From Botrytis cinerea B05.10 (Eukaryota > Ascomycota > Leotiomycetes > Helotiales > Sclerotiniaceae): DNA of 64,000 bases. The position numbers and the translations under genes were made by a program. Positions 1 to 13,000 of this stretch are shown here, in pieces. The notes below the pieces were generated by a model. It had not been told where the DNA came from, made no database searches, and saw only the letters and a program-made list of their open reading frames with translations. The stretch is from contig NC_037323.1 in the NCBI RefSeq assembly GCF_000143535.2, positions 62,001 through 126,000 of the forward strand, given 5' to 3'. The stretch's first letter is position 1. Each line of letters starts with the position of its first letter.

Positions 1-528
1 GAGAAGCTTTGCTATGTTTCTTACGATCTTGAGTTGGATCAACGCTTGAGTGAAGACACAACTGTATTGGTTGAAAGCTACACTCTACCTGATGGGCGTG
101 TGATCCGCGTTGGAAGTGAACGTTTCGAAGCTCCCGAGTGCCTCTTCCAACCTCATCTCGTCGATGTTGAACAACCCGGTATCGCCGAATTCCTCTTCAA
201 CACCATTCAAGCTGCCGATGTTGATGTGCGATCCTCTCTCTTCAAAGCTATCGTTTTGTCCGGTGGTTCATCTATGTATCCCGGTCTGCCATCGCGACTC
301 GAGAAAGAATTGAAACAATTATGGTTAACGAGAGTTCTTGGTGGAGATCCCGAACGCTTAAATAAGTTCAAGGTCCGAATTGAAGATCCTCCTAGGAGGA
401 GGCATATGGTTTTCTTGGGGGGAGCAGTGTTGGCAAACATTATGGCTGATAAAGAGAATATGTGGATCACAAAGCAAGAATGGGAAGAGCAAGGCACGAG
501 AGTATTGGAAAAGTTGGGACCTAGATAG
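1..528 (+). CDS. arp2: Actin-related protein 2 (Arp2), C-terminal part, cut by window start
   Basis: This is the C-terminal 175 residues of Arp2, which with Arp3 forms the nucleating pair of the Arp2/3 complex that builds branched actin networks at endocytic patches. The frame is open from base 1 and ends at a TAG at 526-528, so upstream exons lie outside the window. Actin-fold signatures seen are [22 protein letters not shown], the nucleotide-binding loop [18 protein letters not shown], and the segment [20 protein letters not shown]. The RIEDPPRR stretch and the ending VLEKLG are typical of Arp2 and separate it from actin and Arp3. No intron is needed in the visible part. Confidence 0.95.
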   Translation, partial: EKLCYVSYDLELDQRLSEDTTVLVESYTLPDGRVIRVGSERFEAPECLFQPHLVDVEQPGIAEFLFNTIQAADVDVRSSLFKAIVLSGGSSMYPGLPSRLEKELKQLWLTRVLGGDPERLNKFKVRIEDPPRRRHMVFLGGAVLANIMADKENMWITKQEWEEQGTRVLEKLGPR

Positions 529-2569
529 GAGTAGATGAGAGGAGTTATGGTGGATTGAGTCATTGATGAATATGAATGCATTGCGTGGGCTAGCCTTTCT
601 TCTATTGTATGGAATCAAAATTGCTTTTTGTGTCTGGATACATTAGTGAAACAGACATACTATCTCGTTTTGACGTAATTTGGCCACTTCAGAATAAGAG
701 GATCATCCATCATCTATATGAGGACCATTTGCCTTCGACGTGGAGCAGCGTTTTGATGGCTTTCGGATGATAGTCCCCACTAATCGACAAGTGCTTTCTT
801 CACGACCTGCTTTCCAACATTACCTAAGTATCAATCCTCAATTGAAAGGACTACTGAATTAATCCTGACAAGTTGGCTGCACAGGCATGTGCTATTGATC
901 TTTAAATCTTCGGGACTATATTTCTCACTACTTTCGTGTGCAACACTTCCTTCTCATCCCTCTGGCTTTAAGTTGAGGTTCCTGATTCTTACGGATTCTT
1001 TGCCCATTCTAGCGTTTCATTCTTTCGTACTTTGTGTATCTCAAATGCTTTTCATAGTATAAATTACTTGAATTTTGGATCATATACGAAGATCAGGGGG
1101 CATTTCATTTGTAGCCCGAAAAGTTAAAGATCCGAGGAGAATTAGTATGATGTTAGATCAAAATAGGCATTCAGCTGCCATATATTGGGAACAACTAAAG
1201 GTGGGATCTCTATTCGTGTTCAAACTCTAGATCTAGCTCCCTATTCTAGGTCTACGGTTTAGCTTTCATAATGCATCTATGTCTACATTGATCGAAAGTG
1301 ACATTCTCTACTGTCAAATGTCCACCCTTTGAATTCTATCTACTCCTGCTTCAACACTTAATAATCTTTCAAGTTCCAAATTTCCGTGACATTTAACCTC
1401 CAAGAATCTACAAGAATGCCTGGATTGATGAGTTTTAATGGCCATGCTACCCTCGCGCTTAATATCATCACGGGTTACAGGCAAGTCATCCCAATACCTA
1501 CACTGCCTGTGACACTATGAGACTAGTTGCTGACAAACCTAAATTGTGGATTAACTCAGTGTACTCTGGGCTTGGGCTCTTTAGGGAACTCTGTGGGTGT
1601 AAACTACTAGAAACTCACTGAGCTTCACTCATGAGACAAATTTCAATGGTCTTGGAACTGCTTTCGTGCAGTCTGGATAAAATCTAAATGCAGCGTTGGA
1701 CTTTAGTATCTTCGTTATATTTAATGATAGCAATCTATCCATTTCTGGACTAAAGAAAGTGCCGAGTTTCGCAATGTGACCTTCCGATGTTCGAGGTTAA
1801 GAGACTGGGATTCAAGACAGATGGCACAGTAGTAGATCTCACGAGCATTGCTTGTGCTAGAGCTGTGAAGGTGGTGGTTTTGACCGAGAAGTAGCAGGAA
1901 GGTAGCTTTTGATCATTGTCTTGTAATGGAAACCCAAGGAGCTAGATACTTCTGATGAGCTGAGGCGAGAATCTTTGCTCCAAAGATTATATATATATAT
2001 ATATTTCGTTTGTTTCTTGGCAGTTTTGGGACAGGATTGCATCACAATTGCAATAGACAGACTCAGAACAGATTTTCAGTGTCAAGTTTGCTAGAAGGTA
2101 AGATGAGTGGTTTCGTTGCCATTCAGCCGGAGTGGATAGAGAATTCTTGTAGGCTGTAAGGAGTAATGCTTGCAAACATTATTCGAGACTTGGAATACAC
2201 TGGTTTTCCGCTTTGAACATTGAAGACATACAAATAAAGAACCAAGAGAATCTGATATCGCATTGAAGTTGGTATGGCTTGATTTTACATATAATCAAGG
2301 TCTGTAAACCGATGCGGAAATTTGGCTCAAGGTCAAATGAAGAAATTCTGTAGCATGGACAGTAGGTTTAGGATTAAAGATATTGATAGGGAAATACAAG
2401 CCAGAGAATAATAAATGATGAATGATTACAAGTCTGTCACAGACTATGCAATGAAGCTTCTATTTGATAATGAATTGTGAATATATGGTAGAAAAGATCA
2501 ACACCTAACGCCGAGCTAAATTTAATATCGTGATATGAATCCCACAGTAAGATCTTGTCATTCTCTAAT
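529..2569. other. Intergenic, 3' ends of two convergent genes
   Basis: About 2 kb between the arp2 stop codon and the stop codon of the convergent MFS gene. Only short, non-conserved open frames are present, none longer than about 124 codons. The one clear feature is an AT dinucleotide run near 1987-2004. I see no supported gene or RNA here. Confidence 0.6.
1987..2004. repeat. (AT)n microsatellite
   Basis: An uninterrupted alternating TA run of about 18 bases in intergenic DNA. It is a simple sequence repeat with no evident function. Confidence 0.9.
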
Positions 2570-4198
2570 TCAATCAACTCTTCTCAGCCTTCCCCAAACT
2601 TCATCGGCATCCTTTCTGCCTCTAGTCTCAGGAACTTTCCAACTAACAAATATTCCGCAGAATACTGCCAAAGCTGCAAATATAAAGTACGCCCATCCCA
2701 CACCTCCTAGAGCTTTGTTCAAGTTCGAGTTGATAATGGGGAAGAATTGGGCTACTAGAAAAGTAGCAAGATAATTGGCTGCCAAACCTACACTTTGCGT
2801 TGCACCCACAGCCTCTGGACCCACAAACTCTGATGCCATCATGAAAGGAACAGGACCAAGACCTGTGGCGAAAAACGTCACGAATAGGGTGACTGAGATC
2901 GCAGAGAGAATCTTGATTTCCCAACGAAGGGATAATGCCAATAACAGAGACATGGTACCCATACCAGTTATAGAAAGGAGGAGGCATGCCTTTCGACCAA
3001 TTTTATCGGCTAATGGAGCACATGCGACAGTTGCGACAAGATTTACCACCGAAATAAGAATTGTAATGATGGACGAAGAGACGGGAAGAAGACCAGATAG
3101 GAGTGATACGGAATACATGATAATACTGTTGATGCCACAAAGTTGTTGAGAAAACATAATACCAATGACGGCAATGACTGCAGGCTGGTAGAAAGGATCT
3201 TTGATGACTTGAAAGAATCCAACATTAGGAATGGATTTTTGTGATGATGACTTGCTAGCAACAGAATCTCTTCTGGTCAGTTCCGGGTCAAGTAAAAGGC
3301 GTTCCTCTTCCTCTTCGGATGGCTTAATATCCCAATGTTGAATCTCTTCCTCGATGGAATAGCCATGCCCTCTAATTCGCTGGAGGGTTCTCGTGGCATT
3401 TTGAGTGTCTTTATGTGCGGCAAGCCATGTTGGGCTTTCTGGAATGAACAACAGCCCAACCCCTTGTAAAAGTCCAAGTCCAGCTCCAGCCGCGAGTATG
3501 ATTCTCCACTTTGACCCTTTACTTAAATAATAACCCAGAACCTGAGTAAGTAGAATTCCTACATTCGTGGAAATTTGTGTCATCGATCCAAATAATCCCC
3601 TTTCTTTAGGCGGTGCAACTTCTGAAATGTAGATTGGCACAACGACAGTCGATGCTCCAGCACCAATACCTGAGAAGAACCGGCCAACAGACATCATTGG
3701 AACTGTTCCAGCTAAGATTTCCAAGATCGATCCCAGTATAAAACAGACGCTTGTGATTCTCATGGCGAACAATCTCCCATAACTTGTCGACACAGCGCCA
3801 CATCCCAATGCTCCCAATAATCCACCTAGAACAAAAAGAGACGAAAGAGCGGCGAATTCGGCTTCGGTCATAGGGATACATTGTGGAAGTCCGGTACGAA
3901 CAGTTGATTCGACACGACTTTGTTTCTTGCATGTAATAACATCTTGGGGAGCATTCAATTCAGACTTGTAGGAGAAGTCAAGTTAGCTATTATTCGAAGA
4001 AGTGATAGATAGTATAAGACGGCATGTGTGGATGTATGCTATGTGCTATGCGCTAGTCTCTGTCATCAACATGAAAGTAATGATATTACATACCAAATGA
4101 AAGCCAAATTGTAAAGGTCCAAGGGTTGAGATAAATATGAGGAAGAGTAGATAGGGAGTGATATCCTGAATACATTGTCTCATGCCTCCTGAGGCCAT
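2570..4198 (-). CDS. MFS sugar-porter family transporter
   Basis: Two-exon gene: exon 1 4198-4094, exon 2 3964-2570, with a 129-base GT-AG intron. The product is 499 residues, normal for a 12-helix sugar porter. Family marks in order: SELNAPQDVITC just after the first helix (spanning the splice junction), GRFFSGIGAG with VPIYISEVAP, the central PESPTW, QQLCGINSIIMYS in helix 7, DKIGRK between helices 8 and 9, and the terminal VPETRGRK. The start ATG at 4198 opens a short N-terminus leading directly into helix 1. The ELNAPQDV-type opening resembles the GLUT-like fungal subgroup containing yeast YBR241C/Vps73, so a vacuolar rather than plasma-membrane location is possible. Substrate cannot be read from sequence; hexose is the default guess. 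Confidence 0.9.
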
Positions 4199-5934
4199 AT
4201 TGAGCTCAGTCTAAAATGTATAGATTGATGAGGATAATTCATGCGTTGCAAATAAATGGTGAGGCTCGAGAGGTTTGTTGAAAATATATACAACATAACC
4301 TAATGAATTTACTCTTCTCAGGTCTGGAATGCTGGTAGTAGTCTGCGTTGGCCCGATACTTTGTGAAACAGGAGCTTTGTGTTACATTGTGGTTTGCTGT
4401 AGTAATGTGCGGTAGAGAGACGGAAACGTCATGAGAACCTCGGGATTTATGAAAGTTATTTGTGTAATTGTGTAATTATGCAGATAAGGCTGGGTATTGG
4501 TCGCGGCTGTCTAGGCTCGCTAAGCATGTATTATCGATAAGGACTAATGTTTCAGTCTAATATGAAGGCTACCGACGGAGTGCTAGCTTGCAAGTACCTT
4601 CTACATAATTATCAATCGGTATACAGTTGTACGTATTCTTCTCCCCTTTCTCACTGGAGCTACTTGTTATCCTGCCATTTGTGTTTGGTCATTTGAGTTT
4701 GATCCTGGAAAAACTCCTGTCCATCACCAATCAATATCTACTTCCTACTCCATCAGTCTACGGCTCTTTCAAAAGCCTGACACCCTACGCCGTCCCACCT
4801 CCCCCCCATTTCTGCATTCTTATCATCCCAACTTGTTGGTTCATACTACTGCACCCCGCTCAGAACGATACAAGTCACTCTACGAGAATAAGGACCTGCG
4901 AAACAAGCACAACCCAATTCCTTCGGTTGGATATACGGACACTCCGGATACATGTGAGAACGTGGAAGGAATTGTCGATAACAAGACAAGGTATCTGCAC
5001 CTTACAAGTGACAATCCACCGCCTCCGAAACGTCAAACTGTCGAAATCTTCCTTCATCTCCCATAGATCTAGCTTGGCTTTACCCGTTGATTCGAAAGGC
5101 TTCCCCTCTTTAGGCCATCTCATCTGACCGCTATCTCCGAATCTCGCCCTACAGTTCCTCACCCATCTTTGAACATTACTTGGGCGTTACACATGAACCG
5201 TTCAAAGACGCAGGTGCACAACCATCCCGTGTGACCCTATCATCGCTGTATCGGATCACCGCAGAAAGTGACAATCATCATTCACTCATCATTCAGTTCT
5301 CAGCCCGGGGCTTTCCCATATCACAACACATCACATGGCATTAGCTACATTCCAATTGCATATCTTTTCGTCTAGGTCATCTGAAGTTGTCTCGTCTTAT
5401 CATTCGAGATTTGTGAATTTGATCGGCCGACATATGTCTTGTCCTTCCATGCTGTTACTAAGACTCTAACTCACAACTTTCCTTTCCTGGAACTTTGATA
5501 TCAAGCGCGTCTCGTACTATACCTCATCTCAACTTACATACATATTGTACGACCAGGTAGCCTTTTTCGCGGCAAATTTGGTCATCTTCCCCGATACGAA
5601 GCTAATTTGGAAGGGATTCTTTGACACGCTTGATGCAACCGACTGTACTTATTACAACCTGCATCTAAATTACGCTCGACTGCATTTTACCGACCCTGCA
5701 CTACTGCAAAGCAGTATTACGCTACCTGATATTCACACCCATACTCACACGCGCATTTGAAATCTACCCATTGCTATTCCCCTTGTTTTGCCCATATACG
5801 AGCTTGTCTAAGATTGTCTTGGTTGGGAGATTTACAGATTTTGATGCCCACTGAATCTGCATACTAATCAAGCAAAACCAAGCCGAAGTACGCCGCCCCC
5901 GCCGTGTGCACACGCGTTATCCACAATAACAATA
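4199..5934. other. Divergent intergenic region and long leader of the CDK8 gene
   Basis: About 1.7 kb between two divergent start codons. It is pyrimidine-rich toward the right end and holds at least one short upstream frame (5434-5469, 11 codons) before the kinase ATG. A 166-codon frame at 4627-5127 has no recognisable protein character and begins with a non-ATG codon. It probably contains both promoters; no specific element could be fixed. Confidence 0.55.
5434..5469 (+). promoter_or_regulatory. Candidate upstream ORF in the ssn3 leader
   Basis: ATG at 5434 followed by ten sense codons and a TAA ending at 5469. It would act as a uORF if transcription starts upstream of it. Transcription start is unknown, so this is tentative. 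Confidence 0.25.
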
Positions 5935-7652
5935 ATGAGCCTGACATCTAATCCACCGTCATCCGGCGGCCCATCCTCGATCTCCGCATCTAGAACTCAA
6001 ATAAAAAGATCTGTTCAAGCTGTTTTTGAAGGTAATGTAGATATATAACCTTTTTTTTTTGTCTCTCAAACAAAATTGTTCATTAAAATTATTATTTTTC
6101 TTTGTGTTTGCTACTTTCCTCATCAACAGAGGCATATTTTATCAAAATTTTCATCTCTGATCGGCACCTTGATAACTCTTTCCAATATGGTTTGAAAACT
6201 CTGATCTCTTGCTTCATCAATCATCAAATCATTGCATCTATCGATTGATTTTTTATTTTAAATGCATTTATAAAGATTCAATATGTATCCTACAAGAAGA
6301 CCTCCTCCATTCTACACCCCTAGTAGTTCGTTGTTATCCTACTTAAATTAGGCTTCACCAAACTAACTGACAAATCCCAGGTACAGCTGAAAGATCAGCC
6401 AATCCTAATTTGGGGTATCAAAGCAAAGTTCGAGTTATTGATCGATACAAAGTCATCGGCTTCATTAGTTCTGGTACATATGGACGAGTTTACAAAGCAG
6501 TTGGGCGAGATGGACGACCTGGGGAATTTGCCATCAAAAAATTCAAACCAGGTGAATAGAGATAAATTCACATCAGCACTGTTATGTATATGCTAATGTG
6601 TCTCAGACAAGGAAGGGGAACAGATCCAATATACGGGTATCTCACAATCAGCAGTTCGAGAGATGGCATTGTGTTCAGAATTGAGTCACATGAACGTCAT
6701 CCGCCTCATTGAGATTATCCTCGAAGACAAGTGTATCTTCATGGTGTTTGAGTATGCCGAACATGACCTTCTCCAAATTATCCACCATCATACCCAACCT
6801 ACCCGCCATCCCATTCCTGCTCCAACAGTTAAATCCATAATGTTCCAACTTCTCAATGGCTGCCAGTACCTTCATGCAAATTGGGTACTTCATCGTGATC
6901 TCAAGCCCGCCAATATCATGGTATCTTCCGCAGGAGAAGTGAAAATTGGCGATTTGGGACTTGCTCGACTTTTCAACAAACCATTACATTCGCTATTCTC
7001 TGGTGACAAAGTTGTAGTTACGATATGGTATCGAGCCCCGGAACTCCTACTGGGTTCAAAGCATTACACACCGGCTATTGATATGTGGGCTATTGGGTGC
7101 ATTTTTGCTGAACTTCTCTCTCTCAGACCAATCTTTAAAGGCGAAGAAGCGAAAATGGATAGTAAGAAAACGGTACCATTCCAAAGGAATCAAATGCAAA
7201 AGATTGTCGATATAATGGGATTACCAACCAAGGAAAAATGGGCACATCTAGTACATATGCCGGAATACTCACAACTCTCCACACTCTCAGCCAGTGGACA
7301 TGCAAAAGCTGGATACTCAAGTTTGGAGAAGTGGTATTATCAAACCATCAATTCATCTCCTACCTCGGTCCCAGTATCGAATTCAAGTTTGGGTGGTGAG
7401 GGGTACAAGCTATTGAGCAGCTTACTTGAATATGACCCTGAAAAACGATTAACAGCGCAAGCAGCATTAACACATCCATTTTTCAGCACAGGGGACAAAG
7501 TTAGTGCAAACGTCTTTGAGGGGGTCAAAACAGAATATCCGCACAGGAGGGTTAGTCAGGATGATAATGATATTCGAACGGGAAGTCTACCTGGCACAAA
7601 GAGAAGTGGGTTGCCGGACGATTCAAGACCAGCGAAAAGATTAAAGGAATAA
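5935..7652 (+). CDS. ssn3: Mediator cyclin-dependent kinase Ssn3 (CDK8/Srb10 type)
   Basis: Three exons: 5935-6031, 6381-6551 and 6607-7652, giving 437 residues. It is the kinase of the Mediator CDK8 module, a nuclear regulator of RNA polymerase II transcription that partners cyclin C. Visible marks: glycine loop [12 protein letters not shown] (about 61-72), AIKKFK lysine, cyclin-binding helix SQSAVRE in place of [15 protein letters not shown] (H185-D187), a DLG motif at 205 instead of DFG, and [15 protein letters not shown], where the T-loop threonine of ordinary CDKs is missing, as is usual for CDK8. The C-terminal tail ends in a basic TKRSG..PAKRLKE segment, probably a nuclear localisation signal. 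The first intron (349 bases) is long for this window and sits after a low-complexity serine/proline N-terminus; all junctions keep phase. Confidence 0.95.
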
Positions 7653-8325
7653 GTCTTGGAAGATCATTGGATCTATGCAGGGTATCAATCTTATCAATTG
7701 AATGTTCTTTGAGGATCTCAGCATTGGGGAAGGTACTATTGTTACAATGGTACGTAACGATGGTACCTTCGGATCCCTAGATCGGCAGGGTTCGAATTTC
7801 AAAAGCATACTCGTAAAACCTGGAGGGGTTGGAAAATCATGAAAAAATTGCACAGCCACAATGCGATTTTGTTGATTTTGCTGGCAATTTTTGGAGGGAT
7901 CCCCAAGCGAGCACTCCATTGGCATGAATTGATATAATAACTCATCAAAACTAAGTTTCGAAAACTCAGCATAATGATGGGAAACGCTTCGGGTTATTTT
8001 TTTGATGATCATCATATGATGACGATGACGAGGGGCATAATCTGGGCATCTATGTTGAATGAATAAATGCAGCAGAAATGACTTATAAGTCATATTCTTC
8101 TCATCAGATTCCAGAACTTGGTAGTATTATCATTTCGCCATTGGATCTCGGATTCGAATTGAACCAGTCCAAAAAGGACTGTCAATTGCGAGAGTTCCCA
8201 ATTTGATGACATTCAAATTCCTCCAGACGACCATTCTCAATGTCCGTAACTTTTTGAAAGAATCGGGTTCATCATAAAATTCCAATCTATATTATATCTT
8301 CCAATTCGCATCTCAAGCTATCAAG
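7653..8325. other. Intergenic, 3' of ssn3 and promoter of the next gene
   Basis: 673 bases with no supported gene. A 150-codon minus-strand frame (7641-8093) overlaps the ssn3 3' end but shows no domain or protein-like composition. Confidence 0.5.
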
Positions 8326-9126
8326 ATGCGTCGACCCTACTCTTTCACTCGCACGTCATCTTCTCATGCTCGCTACAATCCAATTTACGAAGAAACAGAA
8401 GCCAAGAAAGCCGAAGCCACCGGGAAATCACGATGGTCGTTTCCATTCTTCGCATCAAGTCAACCTACAGGATACGAAACTGTAAAACCACAACCACGAC
8501 AATCTAGTTCCCCACCACCTCGTACATCCGGTACTTTCTTTGCAACAAATTACAATACTTATTCACCAACAAACAGCACAGATAACATCTACGATGCAGC
8601 CGAGAAGTCTACAAAACCTACGAGTGACCGAAGAAAGCGGTTCTCATTCCCTTCTCTCCCTTTCTTCGGAACAAACAACAAAGGCGATGGCATCGAAGTT
8701 GATGATGACTATGATTACCGGTCCAATTCGTTCAATGATGGAGAAAATAGAACCGATCCGTTTCTCGACCCTGGAGACAACTTAAAGGAAGAGAATAAGA
8801 AGGAAAAGCAGAAAGAGAAGGAGAGGCAGAAGCAGAAGCAGAGACAGAAGCAGAAAACCCCTACATCAACCAAAGATTCTGACAACAAGAAGCCAAGTAA
8901 ATCCTGGCAAGAACGAGGATCGACTAAGAGAGCAGAAGCAAAAGAGGAGAAAGAGAAAGCCAAGGAACAAGAAAGGGCCCGCAAACGAAACAGCGGTTTA
9001 GGTTGGGCAAAATCTTGGTCGTTTGGAGGTGAGAGATTTGGGGGGACGATTCTGGCAGATGGCAGTGGAGTGAGAATGCCAATTTTCAGATGTAAGGGTC
9101 CTTGTGGACTGTCTTGTGGGTTTTGA
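8326..9126 (+). CDS. Unrecognised basic low-complexity protein
   Basis: Single-exon frame of 266 residues from ATG 8326 to TGA. I do not recognise a family. Residues 1-150 are rich in Ser, Pro, Thr and Phe, with two similar RxSFPF/SFPSLPFFG patches (around residues 37-43 and 106-115). Residues about 155-220 form a highly charged Lys/Glu/Gln block with repeated KEK, KQKQ and RQKQ units, likely a single helix or coiled coil. The last 50 residues carry GLGWAKSWSFGGERFGG and a Cys-containing tail. The GTAAGG at about 9092 could be a splice donor, so the last residues may differ. Absence of membrane segments and a signal peptide suggests an intracellular, largely disordered protein. Probably a lineage-restricted fungal gene. 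Confidence 0.6.
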   Translation: MRRPYSFTRTSSSHARYNPIYEETEAKKAEATGKSRWSFPFFASSQPTGYETVKPQPRQSSSPPPRTSGTFFATNYNTYSPTNSTDNIYDAAEKSTKPTSDRRKRFSFPSLPFFGTNNKGDGIEVDDDYDYRSNSFNDGENRTDPFLDPGDNLKEENKKEKQKEKERQKQKQRQKQKTPTSTKDSDNKKPSKSWQERGSTKRAEAKEEKEKAKEQERARKRNSGLGWAKSWSFGGERFGGTILADGSGVRMPIFRCKGPCGLSCGF

Positions 9127-10099
9127 ATGGTCTCTCGTTGACTGTATATAGAATGGGTGCAGGTCTGGATTGGGAAATGAGGTGTTGAAGGGTTTGAGGG
9201 GGGTGGGTGGCGGCTATTGGAGGTGAATGGAGTTTAAGTGATTGGCTTTTGTGAAATACAGATATCGACAGCATAGAATATAGAAGAAAATTGCATCTGC
9301 AACAAGAGCACTTGAAATTGTGGCCACGCTGATATTTTTACCACAAGCCCGATCGAAAGTCACTGTAAAATTCGAATTTCAGCAATTGTGCAAGAGGTAG
9401 AATTACAAGGTTTTCTTTTTTGTAGGTATGATGGTAATTTTTTCTACTTCCCTCAAGGTTCAGCTCCGCTCTGCCTTGCCATTCCCATGTCCTAGACCAC
9501 TTCGTTACTCGCTTAATATTACAACTTTCTTGTTTTCCTTTCCTCCAATCGTTCTAGTTCCCCCTCTCTTAAGTAGAAACCTCAAACCTGCCTCTCCACG
9601 TCGCGCCACCCGATGGAAGAATGGAAACAAGAAAGAATCAATGGTGAATTAAAGGATAAAGAAAACTCTTGGTATCGCCGCCATCCCCGTAGGTAACGTA
9701 CATATGAACAACCTCACCATAAAAAAAAGAACGCAAGAAGTACGCATTTATGCATGCGCAAGTGAAAAATTAACAAAGAGAGATATGAGGAAATCCTTAT
9801 ATTAGAGGATGGTACGAGGAGATGTGACCGAAGATAGGTTGGATGTAATGACGAGATGACAGTAATAAGGAGCCGTTATGGAGTTGGACATCGTGAACGT
9901 GAACAAGTAGATGTGACTCAAATGAACCGATATGACATGCTACTGGGAACCAATTATTCTGCCTAGGTATGTATATTTCGTGGAGGGACATATTCGTAGG
10001 AGGGGGATATATCGTGTAGTCTGAGGTATAGAGCGGTGGTAAAGTCTGATTATTGAGAGATAATATTATGCTTTCTGAGTTGTATAGCCAACAGCACTA
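9127..10099. other. Intergenic, convergent 3' regions
   Basis: About 970 bases between convergent stop codons. It contains AT-rich stretches and short frames only. No gene or RNA is supported. Confidence 0.55.
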
Positions 10100-10909
<810 letters not shown>

Positions 10910-11718
10910 TTATGATATGTGCGATATTGATTGAAGTATGCGCAATTCGAATATAGGCACAGAGTTAGAGGTGATTAAAAGGACCTGCGAGGTCTTGCTA
11001 GATGATATGCGCGTGAAATAATGTTGGAAAAGGAGTGACGGTGAATCGATGGAAGAGGATGGGAAAGTTCCAATGCAAAGAGAAGCAGACCAAGGTAGAC
11101 CGGCCCAAATGAATTGAAAATAGACGGTCCAATTTTGGAGGGGGGTTATTACAAGGCGAGGCTGAAAGGATGGTTGATAGTTGCTGAAGAAGAGGAGAGG
11201 GAGTCAAGTCTCAAAGAATTGTCGCTTGCTCTCTTCTGTGGATTCTAATTAAAGGTAGAGGAGAGAACCTTTGGAGATGAGAGCACCAGGTAGTGTTAGC
11301 AAGGAAAGTCGCGTAATGATGAGAAGAAGCGGCTAACAATTAATCGCGAAAGCACTTGTCGTGCCAGTATCTTGGCTTTTAAATGAAAGGAGAGAGATTA
11401 CCTTGGAGAGGTGTACCTCTGTCGAGGGAGGGACAGAAACAAGGTGATAAGATGAAATAGGAGAATGCAAAGTATAAAATGTTTAAGGTCTTTGATTTTT
11501 GAAATGATTTTCCTTTCCCGGTATTAACCTTATCGCTCTGCCGCCAGGTAGTTGTGAAACGGAAGAATCAAACAATGAAAAAAGGAATGCTTGTCCACAG
11601 CGAAGGGTTCCGGTAGATGGCGAAAGGGCTCGTAAGGGGGTATGGGATGAGATGTATGGATTTTGGGGCTGAAACGAATATCACCAATGTCAGAGATTAA
11701 TTAAAGTCGTGCGCGGGC

Positions 11719-11744
11719 GAGTGAGTGGGCGAGTGAGTGAGTGA
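11719..11744. repeat. GAGTGAGT/GGGC short tandem repeat
   Basis: Imperfect tetranucleotide repeat of GAGT units interrupted once by GGGC. Confidence 0.75.
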
Positions 11745-11886
11745 TGGGTTCGATTGACAAACGAGATGATCAAATGAGGGAAGCTGTTGATACGGATATG
11801 GGAAATGACTGCTGGGTATGTATGATATGCATTTACACAAGGGATCGAATAAAGAGTGACGACGGAGGGCTGAGGACAGGACTCGA

Positions 11887-11907
11887 GACTGAAGACTGAA
11901 GACTGAA
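11887..11907. repeat. Three copies of a 7-base unit (GACTGAA)
   Basis: Three exact tandem heptamers; the copy number would change the spacing of the ArfB upstream region. Confidence 0.85.
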
Positions 11908-11949
11908 AATGACTCAAGGAGAGAAAGACTCTCATTACACTACTCCCCA

Positions 11950-11985
11950 CCTGCTCTCCCTGCTCTCCCTGCTCTACCTGCTCTC
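11950..11985. repeat. Four copies of a 9-base unit (CCTGCTCTC)
   Basis: Four tandem nonamers with a single substitution in the third copy (CTA for CTC). Pyrimidine-rich on the plus strand. Confidence 0.9.
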
Positions 11986-13000
11986 GATGCGATGCTTTCA
12001 TCATTGATCCATCATCAGCCATCATCCATTTTCAGCCATCACGCCCAATTCCCATTTTGTTTTGCTTTTCAGGGGAAATGTAATTAGATAGGTGCGTGCA
12101 CCAGGTGCAGGTGTGCAGGTGTGCAAGGTGCTGAGTAATCAATCATCAGTTCACCAGCTGGTTCTCACTCTCCGTCCCTCTCGCCATGCCAGCCATCACA
12201 AGTTAAATTGTCAATGAACTTGTGAAGCTTTCTAGCCATGTTTCTTCACCTCCCTTCACTAACCTCATAAGCGGATGGACACTGTTCAAAGTGAACTTGA
12301 AATTCAAATGCCGGATCGTCGGATATTTCATGGGGTGAACATATTTTCAAGGGGTACAATGTGCTGAAGTCTACCCAGGAAACACATGTTCGCTCCGTAA
12401 TGAGTATATAAACGAGATGGAATTGTCTAAGGATATGGTACCCTACATACAAAAATCTCTATTGCAAGTACCTACAACTAGCACCTTGTGGTATTCCCTC
12501 GTCCTTTATTGCCATCCCAAGATCGATATCCCTCCGGTTTGATGAGGCTATTCAGATGATACACTAAATTGAGCACCGGATATTTAAAACATGTGGATGA
12601 GGGGCACAGTTTCGCTGCTTTCCGCAAATTGAGACATGAATGATTAAACCTTTTGAAATTGGTACTTTAACTAATTTCATCCGCTCTGGTCCTGAAGAGT
12701 ACAGAACATTGTGTTACACCTTTCGAACACCGGTTGGTCCTCTCCGTAATCTAAAAGAACAAAACGCCCAGTTACAACATACTTGTGTCCTGTACACCAC
12801 ATATGTTGAGAGTAATGATATAGCCACCATAAACTCCATCTATCCCATGTAAGATATCAACTGTCAGATGCTGTTGGGGGTATCCTTATTCCAATACTCC
12901 TGTACCAAGAAAGCTCCAGAGAAGAAGGGGAGAAGTAACGCCAATTAACCCACCAATGCCTCTATAGTCCATCCTCTGAAGAAAAACAATCCCTATACTC

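Noticed and set aside
4627..5127. 166-codon plus frame upstream of the CDK8 gene
   Set aside because: It starts with a non-ATG codon, is biased by a pyrimidine-rich leader-like region, and shows no domain.
7785..7805. B-box-like GGTTCGAATTTC
   Set aside because: No A box at the required distance and no cloverleaf; chance match.
7641..8093. 150-codon minus frame behind ssn3
   Set aside because: It overlaps the ssn3 3' end, has no protein-like pattern, no good start and no splice partners.
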